DNA of 43,221 nt from Bacilli bacterium. GTDB lineage: Bacteria > Bacillota_I > Bacilli_A > RF39 > UBA660. Below are positions 7,634 to 14,883 of this stretch, one piece after another. Location: contig JAGHHZ010000022.1 of NCBI GenBank assembly GCA_017887425.1, forward strand, positions 1 to 43,221. Direction: 5' to 3'. The notes under the pieces are model-generated. The model ran no database searches. It saw only the letters and a list, made by a program, of their open reading frames with translations, and was not told where the DNA came from. Position 1 is the stretch's first letter; every line of letters starts with the position of its first letter. The position numbers were made by a program, and so were the translations under genes.

Positions 7634-10600
7634 ATGGATATATTTAAAAAAATATTTAATAATTATAACGGTAAAGAAGTTGGCGGCTTAACTGATGAAT
7701 TAAAATGTATTTATATTAGCAATTCTTACCACGATAATTTAATTTTAGTTGTTTGTAATAGTTTATATGAAGCAAATAAATTTTATCAAACTTTAAAAAA
7801 TTATGTTAATGAAGTTTATTTTTTTCCGATGGACGATTTTATGACAAGTGAAGTTTTAGCTATTTCACCTGATTTTAAAATGACTAGACTGGAAACTTTA
7901 GATACTATTGTTAAAAAGAATAAGGGTATTGTTGTTACTAATTTAATGGGGTATTTGAGATTTTTACCTACTAAAGATAATTTTATCAATAGTTATGTTA
8001 AATTGAAAGTTGGCGACTCGTTTGATATTAAGGAACTAACTAAAAAATTTTATAATATTGGTTATGAGCGTGATGTAGTAGTTAATAAAACTGGTGAAAT
8101 GGCTATTCGAGGATATGTTGTCGATATTTTTCCGACTAATTATAACAATCCAATAAGAATTGAATTTTGGGGCGATGAGATTGAATCGATTAGATTTTTT
8201 GATATCAATACTCAACTGACAATTGATACTATTAAAGAAGTAGAAATTGTTCCTAATTCAGAATTTTTAATTGATAAAGATATTGATTTTGAATATAATC
8301 ATCGTGATTTAATCAAATATGGAAGTTCAAATATTTATGAATATATGAATGATTTATTATTTTATAATGAATTAGATGATATTAAAGTAGGATATAATAA
8401 TTTATTAGAAGAAGTATTTGAATATAATACAAGTAATAATTTAGATAAAAATACTAAATATTTTCATGATCTTCCTTCTTATGATTCGATAAATTTATAT
8501 CAAAAAGATACTTTTGGTGTAAATTATGATTCTTATAAATTAGAAGATAAATTTACTAATGTCGAAATAATGAAGGAAATATTAACTAAGTATTCAAAAA
8601 CAAAAACAGTAATTATTTGTGTATCTAATCGTTATCAAGCAAATAAAATAATTGATGAAATTGATTGTGTATTTACTAATATTAATGAAATATATGAAAA
8701 TAAAATTAATATTGTTATTTTTAATATTAATGAAGGTTTTATTTATAATAATTATGTGTTTATTAGTGAAAATGAGATATTTAATAAAAATAGCAAAATA
8801 ATGCCTTATAAAACTAATTTTAAATATGGAACAAGAATAAAAGATATTACTAAGCTAGAGATTGGTGATTATATTGTTCATAATATTCATGGTATTGGAC
8901 GTTACTTAGGAATGAAAACAATTACTAAAAATGGCTTAAATAAGGATTATCTTCAAATAGAATATAAAGGTGGAGATAAATTATACATTCCTGTTGAAAA
9001 AATCGAAATGATTAGTAAATATAGTTCAAAAGAAGGATATGAACCTAAATTAAATAAATTAGGAACAACTGAATGGACTAAAGTTAAATTAAAAGCTAAA
9101 GCTAGAGCTAAAGATATAGCTAAGGAATTACTTAAATTATTTGCTTTAAGGCAAATGAGTCCAGGATTTAAATTTAATAATGATGATGAAAACCAAATTG
9201 AGTTTGACAAAGAATTTCCTTATGAAGAGACTAAAGACCAAATAAAGGTATGGGAAGAGATAAAAAAAGATATGGAAAGCCCTCATCCTATGGATAGATT
9301 ATTGTGTGGGGATGTTGGATATGGTAAGACAGAAATCGCTTTTAGAGCAGCATTTAAAGCAATTTTATCAGGTAAACAAGTAGCACTACTTTGTCCGACA
9401 ACAATTTTATCTAATCAGCACTACCAAAATGCATTAGAACGTTTTAAATCATTTCCCATAAATATTAGTTTAGTTAATCGTTTTATAACTCCTAAGAAAT
9501 TTAAAGAAACTGTTGAAAATATTAAAGAAGGTAAAGTAGATTTTGTAATAGGTACACATAAATTACTTAATGATGAAATCGTTTATAAAGACCTAGGTTT
9601 ATTGATAATTGATGAAGAACAACGTTTTGGCGTTACTCATAAAGAAAAAATTAAAAAATTAAAAAGTAATATCGATGTTTTAACTTTATCAGCTACACCA
9701 ATACCTCGTACTTTACAAATGTCTTTATCAGGAATTAGAGGATTATCGACAATTGAGACACCACCTAATAATCGCTATCCTGTACAGACATATGTTGTTT
9801 CTTATAATAAAAAATTAATTAAAGACGCTATTTATAAAGAATTATCACGAAATGGTCAAGTATTTTTATTATATAACCGGATTGATAATATGAATAGTAA
9901 ATTAGAAGAAATTTCTTCTTTAGTACCTGATGCTAAGGTAGTCTGTGCTCATGGAAGAATGAATAAAACAGAATTAGAAGATATTATGCTTAAATTCATT
10001 AATAAAGAATTTGATGTTTTGTTGTGTACAACAATTATTGAAACAGGGATTGATATACCAAATGCTAATACCTTAATTGTCATTGATGCTGATAAATTTG
10101 GTTTATCACAATTGTATCAATTAAGAGGACGAGTTGGACGAACTAATAAAATTGCTTATTGCTACTTGATGTATGATAATAGCAAAATATTATCTGAAAT
10201 AGCTCATAAAAGATTAAATGCAATAAAAGAATTTACGGAATTAGGTAGTGGCTTATCAATTGCGATGCGTGATTTATCATTAAGAGGAGCTGGGGACTTT
10301 TTAGGTAGTGAACAAGCAGGATTTGTCGATAGTGTGGGAATAGAACTATTTACTGAGTTATTAAAACAAGAAATTGATAAATTAAAAGGAATCGAAGTAA
10401 CGGAAGAAGAAGATACGCAACCTTTAATTGAAGTAGATACTTATATCGATGATAATTATGTTAAAGAAGAAGAATTAAAAATTGAAATTCATAAGAAAAT
10501 TAATGAAATCGATAGTTATGATAAATTAATATCAGTTCAAAAAGAACTAGAAGATCGTTTTGGTAAAATATCTGATAAATTATTAATTTATATGTATGAA

Positions 10601-10867
10601 GAATGGTTTGAAGCTTTAGCTAATAAACTTAAGATTAGAAAAGTTAAACAAACTAATAATGCCGTAGAAGTAATGTTAGATAAAGAAATAACTTCTAAAA
10701 TTGATGGTGAAAAATTATTCTTAGATACTTTAAAAATTAATAACAATTTTAAATTTGGTATGATAGGTGGTAACTTAATCATTAGTTTAAGAATAGATAA
10801 TTTAGAAAAACATTTTATTTATTATTTAATTGATTTACTATTTGTTATCGATAAAGCTAAAGAGTAA
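7634..10867 (+). CDS. mfd: Transcription-repair coupling factor
   Basis: 1077 residues, close to the usual ~1150. The order is an N-terminal UvrB-like region (to ~residue 340), the RNA-polymerase-interacting domain (GDYIVHNIHGIGRYLG near 415), then the SF2 translocase with Walker A GDVGYGKTE (near 560), DEEQRFGV (near 660), SATPIPRTL and QLRGRVGR, and a C-terminal TRCF domain. It displaces stalled RNA polymerase and recruits UvrA. In Bacillus, mfd is followed directly by spoVT; here a DGR of about 4 kb lies between them. Confidence 0.97.
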   Translation: MDIFKKIFNNYNGKEVGGLTDELKCIYISNSYHDNLILVVCNSLYEANKFYQTLKNYVNEVYFFPMDDFMTSEVLAISPDFKMTRLETLDTIVKKNKGIVVTNLMGYLRFLPTKDNFINSYVKLKVGDSFDIKELTKKFYNIGYERDVVVNKTGEMAIRGYVVDIFPTNYNNPIRIEFWGDEIESIRFFDINTQLTIDTIKEVEIVPNSEFLIDKDIDFEYNHRDLIKYGSSNIYEYMNDLLFYNELDDIKVGYNNLLEEVFEYNTSNNLDKNTKYFHDLPSYDSINLYQKDTFGVNYDSYKLEDKFTNVEIMKEILTKYSKTKTVIICVSNRYQANKIIDEIDCVFTNINEIYENKINIVIFNINEGFIYNNYVFISENEIFNKNSKIMPYKTNFKYGTRIKDITKLEIGDYIVHNIHGIGRYLGMKTITKNGLNKDYLQIEYKGGDKLYIPVEKIEMISKYSSKEGYEPKLNKLGTTEWTKVKLKAKARAKDIAKELLKLFALRQMSPGFKFNNDDENQIEFDKEFPYEETKDQIKVWEEIKKDMESPHPMDRLLCGDVGYGKTEIAFRAAFKAILSGKQVALLCPTTILSNQHYQNALERFKSFPINISLVNRFITPKKFKETVENIKEGKVDFVIGTHKLLNDEIVYKDLGLLIIDEEQRFGVTHKEKIKKLKSNIDVLTLSATPIPRTLQMSLSGIRGLSTIETPPNNRYPVQTYVVSYNKKLIKDAIYKELSRNGQVFLLYNRIDNMNSKLEEISSLVPDAKVVCAHGRMNKTELEDIMLKFINKEFDVLLCTTIIETGIDIPNANTLIVIDADKFGLSQLYQLRGRVGRTNKIAYCYLMYDNSKILSEIAHKRLNAIKEFTELGSGLSIAMRDLSLRGAGDFLGSEQAGFVDSVGIELFTELLKQEIDKLKGIEVTEEEDTQPLIEVDTYIDDNYVKEEELKIEIHKKINEIDSYDKLISVQKELEDRFGKISDKLLIYMYEEWFEALANKLKIRKVKQTNNAVEVMLDKEITSKIDGEKLFLDTLKINNNFKFGMIGGNLIISLRIDNLEKHFIYYLIDLLFVIDKAKE

Positions 10868-10885
10868 AATCTTTAGTTTTTTTTA
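10857..10885 (+). terminator. Terminator at the end of mfd
   Basis: CTAAAGA (10857-10863) pairs with TCTTTAG (10870-10876) over a 6-base loop and is followed by eight T. The stem overlaps the last mfd codons. It separates the housekeeping operon from the DGR. Confidence 0.75.
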
Positions 10886-10890
10886 TTTCC

Positions 10891-10929
10891 GTGTGTGTGT
10901 AATTTTAAAAATAAATTGTTATGTATAAT
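10891..10929 (+). promoter_or_regulatory. (GT)5 tract and candidate promoter of the DGR target gene
   Basis: A (GT)5 run fills 10891-10900, and a perfect TATAAT -10 lies at 10924-10929. No good -35 is visible at 17 bases (the position falls at AATTTT). The target gene starts 93 bases downstream with ribosome binding site AAAGGAG. A dinucleotide repeat beside a promoter recurs in this element, at 13128. Confidence 0.4.
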
Positions 10930-11021
10930 GATTAATTTAACTAAAAATAAGATAAAATTAATTTGAAAGTAAGGAATAGAAAAATAAAAATATTTCATAC
11001 TAAAATTGAAAGGAGTTTTTT

Positions 11022-12776
11022 ATGAAGAAAGGTTTTACGTTAATTGAATTATTAGCCGTAATTATTATACTAGCCATTATAGCATTAATCGCTACACCAA
11101 TCATATTAAATGTAGTTGAAGATGCTAGAATATCAGCAGGTAAATCAGAAGCCCAAATGATATATAGTGGAATAAATAATTATTGTGCATCATCAATGAT
11201 GGAAGAACAATTGAATGGAAAAGTTGATATATGTGCAGATGGGGTAACAACTGAAGAAGTATCGCAAATGGTTAATCTAGGAAATGCCACAGTTAATAAA
11301 GTAACATATAGCAATGGTAAAGTTACCGAGTTAGAAGTAGAAAGTAATAATCATACATTTAAACTATGTGGTGATGGAAGCTTTGTCATGGATGATGAAG
11401 AATGTGGAGTAACACCACCAGATGTTGGATTGGTAGGAGATGCCATAAGTGAGACAGTATTAGAAAAATATCCTTATTTAGCAACAACAGGAAATGGATG
11501 TACAACTTCTAATGAAAATAATTATAGTTATATGGGAGGATGTTATTTAAAAGGAAATCCAACTGATAATTATTTATGGTATTCAGGATTCTTATGGCGT
11601 ATTATGGGAATTAATGCTGATGGAAGTGTGAGATTAATAACGGATGAAAATGTTACAGGAATATCATATCACGAAAGCAGTTCAAATTGGGATGGAAGTC
11701 ATGCTAAAGATTGGTTAAATAATTATTTTTATCCAAGATTAAAAGGCAATGATATTATTGTAGAGCAAACATGGTGTAGTGAGACTACGACAAGTAGTTC
11801 AAGTGCAAGAACAAGTTGTAGCAATAATTTATCGACTGAAAAAGCTAAAGTGGGTTCAATATCATTAGATGAATATAATTTAGCTGGTGCTGGGAATTCA
11901 TATTTAAATATAGGTCAATATCAATGGACATTAACGCCATATAATGGTTCTAACGCTTGGAGCGTCAGCGACTGTGGCAATGCCTTCAACGACGGCGTCC
12001 ACGGCGCGTACGGCCTTCGTGCAGTTATAAATGTCAACTCTAATGTCACCATTACCGGAGGTAATGGTACTCTAGGGGAAACTTGGAGTAGTGAAGCTGG
12101 TCCATATATTTTAAACGAAGATAAGAGTATAGAAGTAACAGGAAAATTAAACGAAAAAGCAACAAGTGGAGAATATGTATTATATGCAGGCAAGAAATAT
12201 CGGATAGTCTATAAAGATAGTAATGGCAATACGAAATTAATATTAGATGGCTATTATGAAAAAAATGACAGTGTTTATGAAATGGAATATGGCGATAATA
12301 ACACCTTTTCAACAACAACAGGAATAGGGCAAAAATTAAATAGTGATGTATTAGAATGGTTAGTAGCAAGTAGTGATACTGAAAATAGAAATAAATTAGT
12401 AACAAATTATACTTGGTATCAAAATGAATTTGATGGTGGTGATAATTATACAATATCATTAGAAGAAACTAATCCAACAAGGAGTATCAATGCGACAGTA
12501 GGGTTAATAAGAGTAGGTGAGATGTTATCAAGTCAAAGCAGTAGTATATTAACAAAAGGATATACAACAACAAGTAGTTATAATAACGCTAATACTTATT
12601 GGACAATGACACCATCTAGTTCTAGTTCTGACGCTTGGTACGTCGGCAACGGTGGCGATTCCAACTGCAACGGCGACGTCAACCTCGCGTGCGGCCTTCG
12701 TGCAGTTATAGTTGTCAACTCTAATGTCACCATTACCGGAGGTAATGGTACTTGGTCGAGTCCATACGAAATATAA
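11022..12776 (+). CDS. DGR target protein with prepilin N-terminus and two variable repeats
   Basis: 584 residues. The N-terminus MKKGFTLIELLAVIIILA is a type III prepilin signal: cleavage after Gly4, Phe at +1, Glu at +5 and a hydrophobic helix to ~residue 27. Two ligand-binding-like modules follow (about 145-350 and 385-580). Each ends in a segment of the form AW..V...G.....V..A.GLRAVI.VNSNVTITGGNGT, resembling the C-type-lectin/FGE-like ends of known DGR targets. VR1 covers residues 309-334 and VR2 covers 535-561. The VR codons are GC-rich and unlike the AT-rich remainder. The likely role, inferred from the signal and the family, is a surface- or pilus-displayed binding protein whose two sites are diversified by the reverse transcriptase downstream. 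Its binding partner cannot be read from sequence, and no pilus assembly genes are in the window. Confidence 0.9.
   Translation: MKKGFTLIELLAVIIILAIIALIATPIILNVVEDARISAGKSEAQMIYSGINNYCASSMMEEQLNGKVDICADGVTTEEVSQMVNLGNATVNKVTYSNGKVTELEVESNNHTFKLCGDGSFVMDDEECGVTPPDVGLVGDAISETVLEKYPYLATTGNGCTTSNENNYSYMGGCYLKGNPTDNYLWYSGFLWRIMGINADGSVRLITDENVTGISYHESSSNWDGSHAKDWLNNYFYPRLKGNDIIVEQTWCSETTTSSSSARTSCSNNLSTEKAKVGSISLDEYNLAGAGNSYLNIGQYQWTLTPYNGSNAWSVSDCGNAFNDGVHGAYGLRAVINVNSNVTITGGNGTLGETWSSEAGPYILNEDKSIEVTGKLNEKATSGEYVLYAGKKYRIVYKDSNGNTKLILDGYYEKNDSVYEMEYGDNNTFSTTTGIGQKLNSDVLEWLVASSDTENRNKLVTNYTWYQNEFDGGDNYTISLEETNPTRSINATVGLIRVGEMLSSQSSSILTKGYTTTSSYNNANTYWTMTPSSSSSDAWYVGNGGDSNCNGDVNLACGLRAVIVVNSNVTITGGNGTWSSPYEI
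11946..12024 (+). repeat. DGR variable repeat 1 (VR1)
   Basis: Aligned without gaps to the TR at 12880-12958. By my count there are 15 base differences over 26 codons, 14 of them at TR adenines. The exception is codon 13 (TCC in the TR, GCC here). Changes are limited to positions 1 and 2 of AAY codons. The 3' end CGGCCTTCGTGCAG is identical to the TR and is the likely initiation-of-mutagenic-homology segment. Confidence 0.93.
12048..12068 (+). other. Hairpin/cruciform downstream of VR1
   Basis: ACCATTACC (12048-12056), loop GGA, GGTAATGGT (12060-12068): a perfect 9-bp inverted repeat starting 24 bases after the end of VR1. DGRs such as the Bordetella phage element need a hairpin just downstream of the VR for efficient retrohoming. 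The same element recurs after VR2 at the same distance. Confidence 0.82.
12624..12705 (+). repeat. DGR variable repeat 2 (VR2)
   Basis: A second VR in the same gene. Against the TR it has one extra codon inside the AAC run (five codons between TCC and GTC, against four). About 16 further substitutions all sit at TR adenines, apart from the first boundary base (A for G). The 61 bases beginning at the shared 3' end (12692-12752) match 12011-12071 after VR1 with two mismatches. Confidence 0.93.
12729..12749 (+). other. Hairpin/cruciform downstream of VR2
   Basis: The same perfect 9-bp stem and GGA loop as after VR1 (ACCATTACC / GGTAATGGT), again starting 24 bases after the end of the VR. It encodes ITGGNGT in the protein, so the same bases serve coding and probable target-site recognition. 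Confidence 0.82.
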
Positions 12777-12820
12777 GAAGATAAAAAAAGAAAAAGATAT
12801 ATAAAAGTACAAACAAGGGA

Positions 12821-12854
12821 ATCACACCTTGCCGATAGAGTGGCAAGGTGTGGT
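12821..12854 (+). other. Strong hairpin upstream of the TR
   Basis: CACACCTTGCC (12823-12833) pairs with GGCAAGGTGTG (12842-12852), an 11-bp perfect stem that a G-T and an A-T pair extend to 13, over an 8-base loop. No T-run follows, so it is not a standard terminator. It sits 25 bases before the TR and may cap, stabilise or process the TR RNA, or protect the target mRNA 3' end. Confidence 0.6.
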
Positions 12855-12879
12855 GTGTATGGGGATAAGAATATAACAA

Positions 12880-12958
12880 GGTTCTAACGCTTGGAACGTC
12901 AACAACAATGGCAATTCCAACAACAACAACGTCAACAACGCGAACGGCCTTCGTGCAG
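12880..12958 (+). repeat. DGR template repeat (TR)
   Basis: A non-coding adenine-rich template of 26 codon-equivalents. Thirteen are AAC or AAT, giving 26 mutable adenines, all at codon positions 1 and 2 in the frame of the VRs. Randomising the adenines of AAY gives NNY, which encodes 15 amino acids and never a stop. The 3' end GGCCTTCGTGCAG matches both VRs, then diverges (AT here, TT in the VRs). Order is target, TR, accessory genes, RT, all on one strand. Transcription is probably by read-through from the target gene, since I see no clear promoter between 12777 and 12880. Confidence 0.94.
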
Positions 12959-13069
12959 ATTCCTTCTAAACTTAATTTATATGATTAAGGTTATATAAAA
13001 AAGAATTAGGAAACAATTCTTATTCCCTAGGTTAAACCTAAAAATATTAGTAATATGCAACTAGAATAG
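12959..13069 (+). ncRNA. Structured spacer of the TR RNA (Sp-like region)
   Basis: The ~110 bases between the TR and its terminator hold three small inverted repeats: CTTAAT/ATTAAG (12971-12989), AAGAATT/AATTCTT (13001-13021) and TAGG/CCTA (13028-13040). In the Bordetella DGR, a downstream spacer of about 140 nt folds, binds RT-Avd and self-primes cDNA synthesis. Position and size fit, but the function here is inference. With the TR and terminator it fills most of the 391-base stretch without a protein gene between 12776 and 13168. Confidence 0.5.
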
Positions 13070-13110
13070 AAACAGTTTAGTAGAGAAATCGAAAAACTGT
13101 TTTTTCTTTT
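13070..13110 (+). terminator. Terminator of the target/TR transcript
   Basis: AAACAGTTT (13070-13078) pairs with AAACTGTTT (13094-13102) over a 15-base loop, followed by TTTCTTTT. It ends the TR RNA before a new promoter and so separates template synthesis from the RT operon. Confidence 0.75.
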
Positions 13111-13119
13111 GGAAAACTA

Positions 13120-13149
13120 TTGACAACGTGTGTGTGTGTGTGAGATAAT
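13120..13149 (+). promoter_or_regulatory. Promoter of the DGR accessory/RT operon with a (GT)7 spacer
   Basis: Consensus -35 TTGACA (13120-13125) and -10 GATAAT (13144-13149) are 18 bases apart. Of these, 13128-13141 is a perfect (GT)7 microsatellite. Gain or loss of one GT would set the spacer to 20 or 16 and should change promoter strength. This is a classic architecture for phase-variable promoters, but switching itself is not shown by one sequence. Confidence 0.75.
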
Positions 13150-13167
13150 ATTATTTAGGGTGATTAT

Positions 13168-13578
13168 GTGAGGTTAGTTGATATAAGAAATAAATTAAAA
13201 TTAAAACATAACGAAGCTATTATTTTTATGAAATATGGTAATTTTTATAGGGTATTTGATGAGGATACATATATTATAAGTGGTTTATTAGGTTATAAAA
13301 TATATGAAAATAAAGTAGGATTTCCAATTAGTGAATATAAAAAAGTAAGAAAAATATTAGATATGAATTATATTAGTTATATTTTTTATAACGATATTGA
13401 AGAAATAAAGGAAAATAATAATTATGAGTTATGTTTAGATTATTTTAAAAGGAAGTTTTATCAAAAGGAAATATTAAAAGTATTGGATAATTATAATGTA
13501 ATTGAGGAATTAGAGAAGATATTAAAAGTAATTAATTATAGTAAACTAGTTGAATTAAAGGATAAATATGAAAAATAA
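13168..13578 (+). CDS. MutS-domain-I-like DGR accessory protein (MSL type)
   Basis: 136 residues. Residues ~10-85 resemble the mismatch-binding domain I of MutS. HNEAIIFMKYGNFYRVFDED corresponds to the MutS segment with GDFYE..FFEDA, and KVGFPISEYKKVRKIL to its G-P-H/YxxY part. The MutS aromatic-containing GxFYE motif is altered here to GNFYR. MutS-like accessory genes have been reported in some DGR loci. The start is GTG at 13168 with AGGGTG 5 bases upstream; the nearby ATG at 13166 runs into TGA at once. Its stop overlaps the Avd start region, so translation is probably coupled. Biochemical role unknown. Confidence 0.75.
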   Translation: MRLVDIRNKLKLKHNEAIIFMKYGNFYRVFDEDTYIISGLLGYKIYENKVGFPISEYKKVRKILDMNYISYIFYNDIEEIKENNNYELCLDYFKRKFYQKEILKVLDNYNVIEELEKILKVINYSKLVELKDKYEK

Positions 13579-13916
13579 TGAATTATTAGTTATTACTAAT
13601 ATTAAGAAAACTATTTTATTTTTTTGATAATATATTGCTTAATTTTCCTAAAAAAGATTATATATTAAAAAATAAGATTGAGTTAGTTTTATATGATTTA
13701 TTAGAAAGTATTTATATGGCTAATTATTTAGCTAAAGATGAGCGAATAAATAAATTATATTTATGTTTAACTAAAATAAAAATGTTGGATTTTTACATTA
13801 ATATTAGTTTTAATAAGAAGGTTATAAGTTATAAAAAGTTTATTAAAATATGTGAATTTTTAAATAATATTGTTAGATTAATATATGGGTTTATTAAATA
13901 TGAAAAGAATCGGTAA
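13568..13916 (+). CDS. avd: Avd-like DGR accessory protein, interrupted by a T7 frameshift
   Basis: Avd is a small basic four-helix-bundle pentamer that binds the RT and the template RNA. The body (FPKKDYILKNKIELVLYDLL onward) is in the frame from 13635, where only a TTG start without a clear ribosome binding site is available. The expected N-terminus, MKNNELLVITNIKKTILFF, is read from the ATG at 13568 (overlapping the upstream stop) but in another frame, ending at TGA 13625-13627. Removing one T from the T7 run at 13619-13625 joins the two into a 115-residue Avd. So either the gene is broken, the run is a sequencing error, or a +1 frameshift at TTT-TGA or polymerase slippage produces the full protein. 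It overlaps the RT start. Confidence 0.7.
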
Positions 13917-14883
13917 TGTTTATAATAAATTGTGTGATTTGGATAAGATAATTAATGTTTATAAAAAAATAAAAAGTAATACTAAAAATAAAACAAAACT
14001 AGAAAAATTTGAAGATTATTATTGTATTAATTTAGTTAATATATATAATACTTTAAAAAATCACAATTACAAAATAGATAAATATAATTTATTTATAATT
14101 TATGAACCTAAAGAAAGATTGATTTTAAGTTTAAATTTAAAGGATAAAATAATTAATCATATGGTGGCTTATTTATTATTTGATATTTTAGAAAAGAGTT
14201 TAATTGATAGTAATGTAGCAGTTAGAGTTAATAAAGGAACTAGTTATGGAATTAAATTAATAAAAAAATATATTAATTGTTATAAGGATTATTATGTTTT
14301 AAAATGTGATATTAAAAAATATTTTTATAGTATTAATCATAAAAAGTTAAAAGATTTATTAAGTAAAAAAATAAAGGATAAGTTATTTTTAAATATAGTA
14401 TATAAAATAATTGATAGTACGAATGAAGAATATATATTTGAATATGCTAGTAAACATAATATCAATTATTTAAAACAAGGATATGGTTTAAGTATTGGTA
14501 ATATGACTAGTCAAATATTAGGAATATTTTATTTAAATGATTTAGATCATTATATTAAAGAAAATTTAAAAATAAAGCATTATATAAGATATATGGATGA
14601 TTTAGTATTATTTCATAGTAATAAATTATATTTAAAAGAATGTTTAAAGAAGATAATTATTTTTTTAAACAATTATGATTTAGAGTTAAACAATAAAACG
14701 GTAATAACTAAAAATAATCTATGTTTTTTAGGTTACCACTTTTATAATAAAAAAATAAAGATATTAAGTAAAAATAAAAGAAGAATATATAAGAAATTAA
14801 GAATATTAAAAAAATATAATCTTGAAAAATACAATAAAGTATTAAGTAGTTATTATGGTTATTTTAAAATTCAAAAATATTAA
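13900..14883 (+). CDS. DGR reverse transcriptase
   Basis: About 327 residues. The start MKRIGNVYNKLCD resembles other DGR RTs, so the ATG at 13900 is preferred to 13885. Motif 3 has KCDIKKYFYSI with catalytic Asp near 137. Motif 4 is IGNMTSQ (199-205), the small-residue/SQ form of DGR and related group-II-derived RTs. The active site is YMDD (231-234), followed by motif 6/7 residues in CFLGYHFY. It copies the TR RNA with adenine-directed errors and delivers cDNA to the VRs. It overlaps the Avd end by 17 bases with no visible ribosome binding site, so translation is likely coupled to Avd. No maturase, endonuclease or integrase domain is seen. Confidence 0.95.
   Translation: MKRIGNVYNKLCDLDKIINVYKKIKSNTKNKTKLEKFEDYYCINLVNIYNTLKNHNYKIDKYNLFIIYEPKERLILSLNLKDKIINHMVAYLLFDILEKSLIDSNVAVRVNKGTSYGIKLIKKYINCYKDYYVLKCDIKKYFYSINHKKLKDLLSKKIKDKLFLNIVYKIIDSTNEEYIFEYASKHNINYLKQGYGLSIGNMTSQILGIFYLNDLDHYIKENLKIKHYIRYMDDLVLFHSNKLYLKECLKKIIIFLNNYDLELNNKTVITKNNLCFLGYHFYNKKIKILSKNKRRIYKKLRILKKYNLEKYNKVLSSYYGYFKIQKY

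Noticed and set aside
12052-12459. Minus-strand open frame of 135 codons inside the DGR target
   Set aside because: Its composition is the mirror of the real coding frame, there is no ribosome binding site, and the other strand has clear domains.
12821-12854. Terminator of the target gene
   Set aside because: The stem is strong but no T-run follows, and the TR just downstream probably needs read-through transcription.
13885-14883. Group II intron or retron RT
   Set aside because: No maturase or HNH domain or intron domain V structure is seen, while TR, VRs and Avd-like and MutS-like neighbours fit a DGR.
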